NCBI RefSeq assembly: GCF_905220565.1
Contig: NC_059403.1
Coordinates: forward strand, 4,898,001 to 4,962,000
Length of the DNA: 64,000 bases
Direction: 5' to 3'
From: Melitaea cinxia
Taxonomy: Eukaryota > Arthropoda > Insecta > Lepidoptera > Nymphalidae
In this document: positions 46,440 to 58,100 of the stretch, piece after piece
Layout of the letters: each line of letters opens with the position of its first letter
Numbering within the stretch: the stretch's first letter is position 1
The notes under the pieces: generated by a model
Told to the model about the DNA's origin: nothing
Seen by the model: only the letters and a program-made list of their open reading frames with translations
The model's database searches: none
Position numbers and translations under genes: made by a program

Positions 46440-49400
46440 TAATATTATAAAAAGGTAAAGTTTATAACTTTGTTTGTATGGGGGTAATCTTCGCAAATAC
46501 TGATCCGATCATGAAAATTTTTCACTAACAGAAAGCTACACTATTCAGGAGTGACATAGGCTATATTTTATTGTAATTGAACAAAAACTTCGGTAAATAA
46601 GACAAGATTAAAATATAATATCAAAATGGTAAATAAACTAGCGCCATCTATCGCTATAAGAAAACAATTTATTAGTCTTTACTTACTTACTTAATTTACT
46701 TTACATATACCAAAATACCCTTTTTTACAATTTTTGTCTCTCTGTCGGTCTGTCTGTTTGTTCCGGCTAATCTCTGAAACGGTTGGGCTGATTTTGACGC
46801 TGCTTTCACTGGAAGATAGCTGATGTAATAAGGAGTAACTTAGGCTACTTTTATTTTGAAAATTTATTTTATAACTCTGTAACGTATATTTTTATTCGTT
46901 TCGCTATTAGCGTGTTTCGTGTGTTTGGGCTGTGTAAGCAGTAGTTGGTGGGGTTCGCAGTGTAGATTAGGCTCAGTACTATTTAAGCGCTGGTGCTGTG
47001 CGCCTTCTTCCTTTTCCTTGGTCTTCAGCCTCGGTCAGGTACAGGGTGCGATTTTGTTGGGTGAGTTGTTGTAATATTAATCACTTTTATTGAATTATAA
47101 TTTCTAACTTACTTTTGTTTTAATTGCGAATATGTGTGTAGATTGTGTGTGTTAGATTAATTTTATTTGCTCTAAAGTTTATTGTTTTATTAAATTAAAT
47201 TATTGTAAAATGTTAGGATGTGCTTGTGTTTATGGGCCATTTCCATGTCAACCCAATTCGTCGTTCGTCGCGTTAATGAAGAATTAATTTTCTTCTTATT
47301 CTATGCTATTTTAATTTAATTACATTTACATATATTTATTACATACATTTTTTTTAACGCGCGATAACTGCAAATTGAACACCGCGCTGATTCCGAGCGG
47401 AGGAAGTCGCGGGCACAGCTAGTTGTAAAATATTTTGTGATATTAAAATGGAGTGGGGTGATAAAGAGAACCGAATCGCAATGATTGCATTACACACATG
47501 TTAGCATTTGTAATTCTAATAAGTATTAAAATATTGGATTTCTGTATTGATATAACTCTTATTGTTTATTCGTTTAATATCGGAACAGTACAAAGATGTC
47601 GACACCATCTTCCGAATGATTAATATTAGTTTACGATTAGTCAGCCGCCATCTTTATTATCTGTTTTGTAGGGTAGTTACCCAATAAATACTTTTATAAT
47701 TTAAATTTATCCTGCGTTTAAATTTATAAGATTATATTGATTGTAATTTCATTAGATTGTAGCGTTCTTACTGTAATTGTTATTTGTCGAAGTACCGGAA
47801 GAGCATAAAGATGATAATACCATCTTCCGAATAGTTAATACTATTCTATTATACTGATTGGTCAGTCACCATTTTGTAATCTATTGGCGCGATTATTGTC
47901 CTATAAATATGATAATTTGAAGTAAAGAGGCAGCTATTGTTTAATTATTGTGCGGGTAACGTTGCGACTCGATCAGTGGCGTAGAAGTGAGTGTGATAAT
48001 TTATTTAATGTAGTTAGAACTGTGTATTGTGAATGAATAACTATAGATTTGGAGTGAGAAATAGGTGTTACATTGAATGTTTTCAGTTGTGTTCTACACA
48101 AAGTAGGTAAAAAGCCAAAAACAATTTTTAAAATTCTCCATTTTTTTAGTCAAATGTTTGTGTACCGGGCTTATTGATAGGTTGGTACAATGAAACCTCC
48201 TGCTTGTAACAGAAACAGATCTGGCCGCCCACGTCGTGTTCGTACGGAAAAGGTGATCAAAGCAGCAAGGAAAAGAATTCGAAGAAATCCTGTCCGAAAG
48301 CAAAAGATTTTATCTTGGGAGATGAAGATAGCACGTAGAACCATGTTGCGTATTTTAAAAGATGATTTAAGACTTGCAGCCTTTAAGAGACGCTATGGTC
48401 ATTCTTTAACTGATAATTTAAAAAAATAGGGTGGTAAGTTCAAAACAAGTAATTAAGCGGTACCTCGGTCACCAACCCGCCTGTCTAGCGTGGTGACTAT
48501 GGGCAAAACACATGAGTACCTACGCAATGAGAAGTCACAGAAAAATGTTGTTTACGGATGAGATTTTTTTTTTACAATTAAACAATATTTTAACTAACAA
48601 AATGACCGTATTTATACTCAAAGCTCTAAGGAAGCATCCGAATCAGTCAATAGAGTACATACAACGTGGGCATTATTTGACTTCAGTTATGGTTTGTTGG
48701 GTTGTTAGCTATGAAGGAGTGACTGCCATAGATACGTTTGTGAAAAAGGTATCAAAACATTGGCACAAGTGTATGAAGATACCATTCTAAGCTAAGCTAG
48801 AATGAAGAATGGTTTTCTCAGCAAGACCCTGCGCCAGGTCATAAAGGTCGATCCACACAATCTTAGTTAGAAACAAACGTTCCGGACTTCATCAGAGCTG
48901 AAGACAGGCCCTCATCTAGTCCCAATCTTATGATTTATGGTCACTTTTAGAGAGTATAGCTTGCTGTAAATGCCTTGATAATTTGGAATTCCTAAAACAA
49001 TCCATGCCATGGCAGTGAAGAATTATCTCTAGAAAGACTGCGTGCTTCTATTGATAACTAGCCTCAACGCTTAAAGGACTGTATTGTAGCCAATGGAGAC
49101 CACTTCGAATAAGCTTTATATATTTTTAATGATTTTATATATTTATGTATTAAACTAACACACTGTAGTAGTAATAAATGTTACGTGCAATAGATTTTTT
49201 TTTGTAGCAATATTTAGGGCAAGACTATTTATAGAAGGAGCGAGAGAGAGTTCATTTAAGAGTAAAAAGCCAAAGCACTGAATATTTCTATTGGACTTGT
49301 AGATAGGTAGGTACTGTTTCCCTTCTAAGGCATATTCATTAACACAGTAAACGTATTAATTTGTTTTCTACAGTACCGATATATCGTAAACTCAGATTGA

Positions 49401-52400
49401 ACCGATATTAGAATATACTAGCCGAGCTGACGAACTTCGTTCTACCATATTTTCTCTATATATAAATATTCATATGGATTTTTTTTTGTTTATATAAACC
49501 TCATTCTGATAATAAGGAGTTAAAAAAAAACGGAATATCCTATTTGTAGCAGTCGTTCGGCGATTCATTTTTATTTATATTCATATAGAATATTGATAGT
49601 TAGTTTGTGGTTATGAATATTTAAAATGTTATATTTTACCTACCTTTTTTTGCTTAACGTCACAACGATTAATTTTACTGAGCACATCAAATGTAAGTTC
49701 CTTAAATGTCCCTGGCGATATTTTCTTAAGATCATTCGAAGGAAATCCGCATAACAAATATCCTAATTCGTTAATTTGAGAACCACTTTTATACCCGCTG
49801 TTACCATAATAGCGCCTGTAAGCTGCTGCTAAAATCCCAATCTGAAACGAGGTATGACGCATTCCATTTCAAAGAATTTTAATAGCGATTAATAGTGATT
49901 AATTAAATATTGATTTTAAAGTAAATTAGGGATCAAAATCATGAAATTAAAACAACTTCTACATATTTTTGTTAAGAGAATGCACACTGATATTGGCGGA
50001 TTCTAGCAGTCTCCGATTCGTCGTACCTTATAATTAATAGAGCCCATAGACCTTACAGTCCATCAGAAATGTTTACCTGTGTAGAAAAGCCTTCGCAGGA
50101 GGTATGTGAGTAGAGTGTGTAACTAACCTAAGCAGATTTTTGAACGTACTCAGGCGACCGCCGCAATATTGAAAATCGCTTCTTTAGTGATTGACTTGCA
50201 CATTTAAAGTCTATAGTATACAGTAGTGTATAGAGCATATTTCTATTGGACTTGTGCTGTGTGGCTACGGCACTAAAGAATTTAGCCACCCCCTCTCTTC
50301 CCGTGGGTGTCGTAAGAGGCAACTAAGGGATAACAAGGTTCCACAACCACCTTGGAACTTAAGAAGCCGACCGATGGCGGGATAACCATCCAACTGCTGG
50401 CTTTGAAATACACAGGCCGAAGACGGGCAGCAGCGACTTCGGTGCGACAAAGCCAGTACTGCGGTCACCAACCCGCCTGCCCAGCGTGGTGACTATGGGC
50501 AAAACACATGAGTTCACGTAATTTTTGGCGTTAACTTGTGGAGGCCTATGTCCAGCAGTGGACTGTATAGGCTGTAATGATGATAGAGCATACAAATATT
50601 TAAAGACAATTTGTTTTCAGGCCCACGACAAATTTAATCTTACTAGGGGCCGTTGGCGACGCGTTGGCGCAACGGGCACACTACCGGTTTGTGGCTGTTG
50701 CGCTGGCGATTGCGTGTTCGATCCCCGCACATGACAAACATTTGCATTGGCCATACAAATGTTTGACGCGGTCTGGGTGTTTGTGCAGTCTTTGTGGGTC
50801 TCCCCACCGTGCGTTGAAAAGCACGTTAAGCCGTCGGTCCCAGTTGTTATTTTGTACACCTGATGGCGATCGGTGCTCATAGTATGGAATATATACGCCA
50901 ACCCGCATTAGAGCAGCGTTTAAAAAAAAATACAAGTGCTTAACACACACCCACAAAAACCGTCGTCTGTTTCTAAAGTAGACAACTGCCTATATTTTAG
51001 ATAGGTAACAGACTGGTAAATAATACACTTACAACCAGACTCAGTGCAAGAATCAAACCTACACACAAAAAAAAAATTATTAATTTAAAATTTTCGTGTA
51101 ACTAACCTTTCGTTTTGTTAAATCAACGTAATGTGTTGAAAAATACTTGAGCACAGATGGATCCCCGAAATTGACATAGTATAAGTCTTCTTCGGGTATA
51201 ACATTTAAAAGATTTTCAAATGCTAAGAATTCTCTGCCTTGTAAAAATGCCGCTGTCTTTCCATCTGCCGATAACTTAAGTTATGTAAGGTTGTTATTAT
51301 TTACTTAAGCTTATAAAAAAAACTATTAAAAATACGATATTCTTTAGAAAAGTATTGAATAGAAGTTCCAAATACACTAAATGCATACTAATCATTACAA
51401 ACATGCATATTTAACTAACTACTCAGCGGTAGAGTACCCCCAAAAAGCTATAAATATAAGCTTCTTGAGTACCCCGTAAATTCGATGTACTCTGTGGTAG
51501 AGAATAAATAACACTCGGACAAAACAGCATTAATCAATGTTAACTTGTACTCTGCCTACCAAGAATATAATAATAGAGATTGTGGTTCACAATGTTCACA
51601 CCTATCTTGCTTCTTGGCATTTATAGAAATTTACATAAAAATCAAATACTAGCGTCTATTTTACATTACTTAGCAAAAATTGAAAAGAAAGAACTTGAAA
51701 CAATGATGGTTGAACATCCTATCTATTCTAAAAACTATCTTATGTTAGCGGCTTCATGCACGAAACCGATATATTTGTATATCTGTAATTCTACCATGCT
51801 TCGCTTCTAATGATCGTAGCATGATGCTACCCATACTCGATACATAAGCTATCCAAAACTATTTTTTTTATTCGAACCAGTAGTTCCTGAGATAAGTGCA
51901 TTCAACCAAACGAACTCTTCAGCTTTATAACCTTAATATCTTAATATACTCGTATATATTTCTTCTGTGCGTGTGTTTGTCACTGAACTCCTCCTAAACG
52001 GTTGAACCGATTTGGTTAAAATTTTGTACGAATATTTTTATGGGTTTATCGAGATAAAAACACCGGTACCGGATCCGGTAGGTGGCGCTACTAGAAGGTA
52101 TGTCAGAAATCAAATTTGGTAATTTATTCCAGTCAGGACAACGTCAGCCAGGTCCGTTAGTATAATTATAAATATTCTCTACGCGTATTTGTCACATAAC
52201 TTCTCCTAAACGACTGGACCGATTTGGTTGAAATTTCGTGTGTACATTTTAATGAATTCATGGAGGGCTTGAAAACACAATCAGGCTCTGTAGGTAGCGA
52301 TGAAGTCTGTATAAATGCTTACCAGTCACCACATCCCATGCTAGTAATGCTCTTGATATAGGTATCAAATTTTTCTTGGTACTTAATAAAATATGTAATA

Positions 52401-52946
52401 TCGTCTCAGCATCAATTCGCAAAAAAGAACTTGGCGGTCCAAAGAATATCATATCCATTGAATTCTCAATTTTTATTCTGTTGTCTACCTCGTCGTAAAA
52501 GTCATGGTAGATCAGGTCTTCTGCTAAAAAATTAAATGTAGGTTGTAGGTATGTATCTATTATTAATATGAATACTATGTCCTTCACTATGTTCATAAAA
52601 TATGTATGAGATTTCTTACGTCATATAACAACAAAACAATATTTTAACTTTACTATTTTTATTTTAAAGAAAATAAAATACTTATAGGTATATGTATTAA
52701 AAACACATACCTAAGTACTCGTTACACATAAAAATATTTGGAACAGCTTAATATATTTATATCGATTATAATGTCATTATTCATTAATTAAAAATACATA
52801 ACATACTAATTGCAGTGTATACAATTAAGGAACTGCATGTTAATACCTGTTTCCGTTATTGCTATCATAGAATTTTTTTCATCTTCATACTCTAGTTCTA
52901 ATTCTTCTATGGATTTAGTTTCAAGAGTTTCCTCTTGAGTATGCAT
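42976..52946 (-). CDS. Mesothelin/otoancorin-like repeat protein, tentative
   Basis: Six exons join in frame: 52946-52847, 52523-52323, 51264-51107, 49841-49644, 43473-43380 and 43253-42976 (stop), about 342 residues. All splice sites are canonical and phases agree. The start ATG (MHTQEETLETKS) follows an in-frame stop. The N-terminus is acidic and has no signal peptide. The middle reads INELGYLLCGFPSNDLKKIS, then CDVKQKK, and later WSSHEVGRLNTLFTC. This alternation of W.....LG.LL.GF and C...Q is reminiscent of the mesothelin/stereocilin/otoancorin superfamily of superhelical repeats. The C-terminus NIIVSFVASLLLYENIA is hydrophobic, as in GPI-anchor signals. The family call is weak; gene structure is stronger. 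The AT-rich exons contrast with neighbouring genes. The 6.2-kb intron 4 hosts several transposons. Confidence 0.6.
43565..43648. repeat. (TA)n microsatellite, left flank of TIR element
   Basis: About 40 TA units directly abutting the left terminal repeat of the element at 43649. Confidence 0.9.
44400..45635 (+). mobile_element. RTE-type LINE, internally deleted
   Basis: Starts CCATCTCATCCCGTGGGTAT, then GGGCAGCAGCGCCTTCTAAG. The first frame (from 44632) is an APE endonuclease start: TYNARTLRTDAKLIELKEAL, then DIIGLSEVRREGE. After frameshifts come DFNAK, FMEKEGLFIMNSFFRKP, RRKWTWLSPDG, NEIDFI and CDHRLVRG. Then the sequence jumps to the 3' end (GGAGGCTTATGCTCAGCAGT) with a (ATG)n tail; the reverse-transcriptase domain is missing. 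Frameshifts and deletion make it dead. Inserted into the TIR element. Confidence 0.8.
45640..45770 (-). pseudogene. Exon-like N-terminal frame inside the TIR element, cut by a LINE
   Basis: After an acceptor-like CAG the frame GKMGSRSRKVLMMLNDDKD continues through EEMHVPQID and TFVEDHQN, then runs into the (ATG)n tail of the RTE insertion as a His run. No donor precedes the break. The frame lies within the TIRs, so it is probably transposon-encoded rather than part of the host gene. Function unknown. Confidence 0.45.
46386..46439. repeat. (TA)n microsatellite, right flank of TIR element
   Basis: About 26 TA units directly abutting the right terminal repeat at 46385. Confidence 0.9.
46445..46600 (+). 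mobile_element. Short non-autonomous DNA repeat
   Basis: TTTATAACTTTGTTTGTATG, ATACTGATCCGATCATGAAA and CACTATTCAGGAGTGACATAG. A second, inverted match lies at 37950-38045 (GTCACTCCTGAATAGTGTAG, GATCGGATCAGTATTTG). A widespread type in butterflies and moths. Confidence 0.5.
46730..47425 (+). mobile_element. Lep1/Helitron-like element, larger copy
   Basis: Starts with TCTCTGAAACGGTTGGGCTG, TTTTGACGCTGCTTTCACTG and AAGATAGCTGATG. It ends CGAGCGGAGGAAGTCGCGGG, CACAGCTAGT (47395-47425). The same opening and closing phrases occur close together at 27848-27974, so here about 500 bases of other DNA (46860-47380) separate them, either internal sequence or an insertion. Confidence 0.4.
47499..48095 (+). 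mobile_element. LTR-like insertion inside the mariner copy
   Basis: A 597-base insert flanked by ACACA at 47494-47498 and 48096-48100. It begins TGTTAGC and carries two diverged tandem halves, each with ACCATCTTCCGAAT, ATTAATA/GTTAATA and GTCAG(C/T)C(G/A)CCAT. TATAAATA-type motifs are near 47905. A solo LTR is the simplest reading, but the 3' end is not the canonical CA. Confidence 0.45.
48462..48516 (+). mobile_element. SINE fragment inside the mariner copy
   Basis: CGGTCACCAACCCGCCTGTC, TAGCGTGGTGACTATGGGC and AAAACACATGAG match the middle of the SINE family (for example 26430-26477). Only about 55 bases are present. Confidence 0.7.
50240..50582 (+). mobile_element. SINE (same family), copy 5
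   Basis: The recognisable body starts at 50253, but the target duplication ATAGAGCATA is at 50230-50239 and 50583-50592. The inserted unit therefore carries 13 extra 5' bases (TTTCTATTGGACT). Lies in an intron of the mesothelin-like gene. Confidence 0.8.
50650..50930 (+). mobile_element. tRNA-derived SINE
   Basis: Head GTTGGCGCAACGGGCACACT with B-box GCGTGTTCGATCCCCGCAC, middle GTCTGGGTGTTTGTGCAGTC and CACCTGATGGCGATCGGTGC, ending at CCCGCATTAGAGCAGCGTTT with an A tail. Lies just after the SINE at 50240-50582. Confidence 0.7.
51955..52265 (+). mobile_element. Pair of short non-autonomous repeats
   Basis: Two stretches each have the phrase CTCCTAAACGG/GACTG, ACCGATTTGGTTAAAATTT or ACCGATTTGGTTGAAATTTC, at 51985-52025 and 52200-52240, with GACAACGTCAGCCAGGTCCG between them. 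Related to the CTAG-ended repeats. Lies immediately next to the mesothelin-like exon 52323-52523. Confidence 0.45.
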
Positions 52947-55101
52947 ACTGTTGATTTTTTTTCGTAAATACTAAATTAATTGTATCAATTGATTCAATTT
53001 ACGTTATTATAAGATGTTTTGTAAAAGTATTGAAACTACTTGATAAAATTCTAATAGATTAACATAAACTAAGCTTAGAGCTGGTTGATGCAGAAATATG
53101 AAACGTCGCATAAAAAGCGATATACAAAGAATTTTGCGACCTTTAGAAAAAACGCATTGGTATTGATTAGAATATGTAAGTAGTTACCTATAAGTACTAG
53201 GGTACTGTAGATACTCGAAAAAAATGTATTAAAAATAAGGAGTGTCAGTATGTCGCACTATTGAGACTAAAAAAATGATTAACGTGATTCTTTAAATTAG
53301 CATAACTTTTTTATTTATGAACCAATTGAGATGAAACAAACACTTAATGTTAAGTGAAGCTTACCACAATATATTAGTGTAAACAACATCTAAATCATAA
53401 TCAGAATAAGCTGTTTCTGAGATTAGCTTGCACAAACGCACACCAAACAGACAAAAATGCTAACAGTGATTATTTTGGGTGCTATTTGCGTTGATAAAGG
53501 TCCCAATAATATTTTTTCTCATTTATCTTCCATGTACAGATAGTAATCCGTACATTTTTATTATATGTAAGTATCGATTTATTAGAAGTCTAGTAGTTAC
53601 AAAAAAGAACACAAACGAGTAATGTAATAAGCGTATGTGCAAACAATTACGACATCAATGTATAATAGAGTAATAGACAGATGTACTAATTTCGTATTAT
53701 TATTTATAGATTACATTATTATTAATAATGATTCGATTCTGCGTTATTCCTTACTCTAACAATACAATTTTATAAATACATATTAGTAAATAAATAGTAT
53801 AATAAACATCATATACTAGACGGCGCTTTGTATATTTCGAGTTTTAATCACGGTCTTTTTTACAGATCTTGCAACAACAGTAGTGGGGGTACGCCGGCCT
53901 AATGGTTGCGTTTTTCTTTTCAATTTACGGCCGCCAGAGGCATGACGATAGATAGGTGTGCTGTGCGACGAGGTCAGAATAGCATTCTGTCTCTTTTTCT
54001 ACCACACGTAACGCATTTATGTTTTAAAATATAACCAATTACAATGAAACGTCACTCAACCGGCGTGCGTACTGCGCACCGCACTACGTGACCGCCCTCA
54101 TCGATAGCGGTGACGTACAGCAGCGTTGACGACTTGACGCGAGCTAAAAGTTGTTGAAATTTATACAGACAAAAATTCTAATATTGAAAAAAGTTGAATG
54201 AAAGCACTATCGTAATAACCTCTTATCATTGAAATTGAGCTCCGTTGCAAGACCTTGTATATAAGACAGTGGTTTTAATACACAGAATTATAGGCATAGA
54301 GGAACATTCTGTGTATTTCTAAAGTATATTCAAAAACTAAAATATTTTCGAAAATTTTGAACTTTATACATTCTTAATAATTCAAGTAGAAGATATTAAA
54401 GTTAATAAAATATTATGATTAATTTAATTTAACATTTTAATAAGTTTAGAAACGTAAACTATTAAAGAATTATGTTGCAATAGTACCTTCTAATGACCAG
54501 CAGAAAAATTAACTTTAAAACAAACATTGTATAAAATTACTAGTTCTGCTAAAACATAATCAAGTGGACTATGGATATTTTTAATAAGAACTTTTTAAAA
54601 ATATATAGTAATTTTTAAAATTGCGGTCTTTTTATTCTTTAGTAGTATGTAAATATTTTAATCTTAAAATAAAGTTTTTTTATATAAATGAATTAAGTAA
54701 ATTACAAATGTAGAATAAACATAATTTATTATTATATATATTTATAATGTTTTCATTCGTTTTTTTTTTTTTTTTTTTAATTGTTATAACTTTCGATAGA
54801 CGTGCTGTCAATGTTTAAAAAAATTAATAGTTGCTGTTGCTGACTTCTGAACTGAACTGTTGCTGACATGTTGACCGTAGTCTTTGATATTGACAACACT
54901 AGAATAATAACCTAACTTTACAATTGTATTAATTTTTAAATAAAAATAGAGTACAAATATACTTCTTTTACGCAAAGTTATCCATATGGCTTAATTTTGA
55001 AATGATAATTATTTCGTAGTCAGTTTAAGTATACTCTTTGTGTAGTATCTATAAACTTAATTTTAGTTTTGTTTTAACGTTAAACATTTTGGTCTTTTAA
55101 T
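52947..55101. other. Head-to-head intergenic interval (possible shared promoter space)
   Basis: Separates the start of the minus-strand mesothelin-like gene from the plus-strand DRG1 start. The CpG-richer island at about 53860-54130 (GTACGCCGGCCTAATGG, GCGTGCGTACTGCGCACCGC, ATCGATAGCGGTGACG) stands out from AT-rich DNA and contains a short palindrome-like GTGCGTACTGCGCAC. A poly-T run is at 54759-54778. No genes seen. Confidence 0.35.
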
Positions 55102-58100
55102 ATGGGTATTTTAGAAAAAATATCTGAAATTGAAAAAGAAATAGCAAGAACCCAAAAGAATAAAGGTATATCTAGATTTACTTTGATTACGTTCTTAAAA
55201 CATGTTTCATGTTTTTTTTTTTATCACCAGTATTGAAAAGTATTTTCATTTTGATAAAATAAGCTTACAAATAAATCTTCTATATATCTCTGATACTAAT
55301 TTCTAGTTATTAAATCTTTTTATTATCAAACTTATCAAGTGTGAAGAAAAATACAGGCTATTTAATTATTTGAGTATTATTTTATGTTGGTTTGAACTTT
55401 AGTTATAACATGTAAAACTTGTAGATATATTTTGAATTTTAAGAAATAAGTACGTGCCATGATATAGGTTGCTTATGGCTGAGATTTAGATCTATTTGCA
55501 GGCACTATGATGTTGGCTTATCTTAAAGCTCTAGTGTCGATATTAATGAAATGTTCACACAAACTAAGTGTTCGTATATTTACTTCAATAATTTATTCCA
55601 TATTTTGAAAATATTTCACTATACAAGTCGACTTGAACCCATAACATGTGGTTAAGCAGTCTTTATTAACACTTTTATAAGGTGTTTAAAACATTTAAAT
55701 TATTTTTTAATATTTATAATATGATGATATGATATTTTTTGCAGCAACTGAATATCATTTGGGTCTGCTGAAAGCAAAATTAGCCAAATATAGGTCCCAG
55801 TTACTAGAACCTTCTAAAAAAGGTGGTGATAAGGGTGAAGGTTTCGATGTACTCAAATCAGGTGATGCCAGAGTTGCTCTTATAGGATTTCCATCTGTTG
55901 GTAAGGTGAGTAATGATACCAAGTGATGATAAAATTTGATTTTTTAGTGAGTGTGATTCTCTGAAAAATTGAAAACAGAGAATCATTTTTACCTATGTTG
56001 TGTAATTTTGACTACTAAATAACATTAGCATAAAAGTAATCAGTGTAAGAAATGTACTAAAATTTGTATAAAAATTGTTTTTATAATAAAGTTTTAATAA
56101 TATTTTGATAAAGTAGGATATGTAAGCTGGAAAGTGAAATAAATAAATAATTGCTGGCTTGCCTTAGCCTTTTTAGTTTTCTTTTCAAAATTAGATATAG
56201 TTATTGTAATCTGTAAGCTATCTAAATAAAATAAACTATGCATATTTTGAATGAAGAAAGTTTAATTTATAGCCAGTAACAATCAGCATATTTTATGCTT
56301 AGCATAATTTCCATCTAAAAAAAACTGTTGTGCCAATTTGGTTAATTTATCCCAGCTAAGGCTACATCTCTATTAAATATGTTCTCTATTTCTCTAGTCA
56401 ACTCTCCTGTCTACTTTGACGCACACACACTCTGAAGCAGCTAGCTATGAATTCACAACTTTAACATGCATTCCCGGAGTCATAGAGTATCGTGGTGCCA
56501 ACATACAACTGCTCGACTTGCCCGGTATTATTGAAGGTGCTGCTCAGGGCAAGGGTAGAGGTCGACAGGTAATTTATTAAAAATAAATTTATGACTTACA
56601 CATTATATTTTCAAAATATTCAATAAAATTAATTAGTTCAGTTTTATTTTTGCATGTTTGTTGTTTGTTTGTTCTTTTGCTTTAAATCATAAATATTCAT
56701 GTTTACAAATAATGTTTTTTCCCTCTCTAACATCAAATTAATTATTTCCATTTACCAATACTTCTTTATATATGTAATGATTTAAAAGAGTAAATAAATG
56801 TGATTTACAAACATATGCCAAATGCATAGCTACTCATTATAATTCTACATTTTATTCTTGATATCAGGTGATAGCCGTAGCCCGTACAGCTGACCTAGTG
56901 CTAATGATGTTAGATGCAACCAAACCCTACGTGCATCGACAGCTTCTAGAAAAGGAATTGGAGAGTGTAGGCATAAGGCTGAATAAAAACAAGCCCAATA
57001 TATATTTTAAGGTATATAGCTCTATATATGTTATAACTTGGTTCACCCAATATTTCAATCTCTCGGCTGGGTAATGAGCTCTTTCTTTATAACGTAGAAG
57101 GGCTAATTAATCTGTAATACATAAATTGATACATATGTTAAACACATTTCACAGACACACACATTAAAATTACATTATCTTTTATTTACATATAATATAT
57201 ATTATCTTACATATGAGATGGTAATTTTGAAAACTTTTGACAAGTTAAATATTCCATAATTCCACCTAGGATAATATTTGAAGTGTAACTTGTTGGTGAT
57301 AGGCTATTTTAAAAAATGTATATACTTAAAATTACTTAGGTATTTACATTTATCATAGTTTTCTGAAAAGAATTAAATTGTTTCGGTAGTAGATGCATCG
57401 GACAAAGTTCATTAAAAAAAATTATTTTGAGTATATGTAATGATAATTAAAAAATAAATATATTTTGTTTAAATATAATATTTTGTTTAGTTTACAAATT
57501 AATTACAATATTTAAGTTTTTCTTTTTATGAGAGTTTGAGTTCAAAAATTAAAATTACTTACATATAATATCTAAATGTTCTGCTTGATATTTCTTAAAG
57601 TATATTTCAATTGATAATAATAATTGTGATAAAATATTTCAGATAAAGAAAGGTGGGGGTTTGTCTTTCAACTCTACATGTCAACTTACTAAGGTGGATG
57701 AGAAAATGGTCCAGATGATATTACATGAATACAAAATATTTAATGCTGAAGTAAATAAACACTTTTATTAAATATTAATTTTATTAAAAATAAATAACTT
57801 TAGAAAAAATTGTTTTTATAAATCTCATTCTATCATTATCTGTTTAATGTGAAATTGTTATTTAGGATGTACCCTTATTGTGCATCGAGGACTTAGACAT
57901 CCAACTAATTTCTCAGAAGATCATTTTGTTAATTGTACAAGAAATTTGTAATCTCGAATTAATATTTGATAGAAAATTTAATTTTATGCCAAAAATATCC
58001 AGTTAGTGATTTTAAAAACTTACTCTTAACATGTGTTGCAGGTTCTGTTCCGTGAAGATTGTACTGCAGATGAGCTTATTGATGTCATACTTGGTAACCG

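Larger units (their letters stand above)
47448..49115 (+). pseudogene. Mariner transposase copy, interrupted
   Basis: The frame starts MEWGDKENRIAMIALH at 47448, is broken by an LTR-like insert (47499-48095), and resumes with RNRSGRPRRVRTEKV, RIRRNPVRKQKILS and LRLAAFKRRYGHSLTDNLKK (48190-48429). It is broken again by a SINE fragment (48462-48516). It then resumes with HRKMLFTDE, RGHYLTSVMVCW and a decayed C-terminus ending NGDHFE near 49110. These are the HTH and catalytic parts of a mariner transposase; several frameshifts make it inactive. The related relic is at 60453-60815. Confidence 0.75.
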
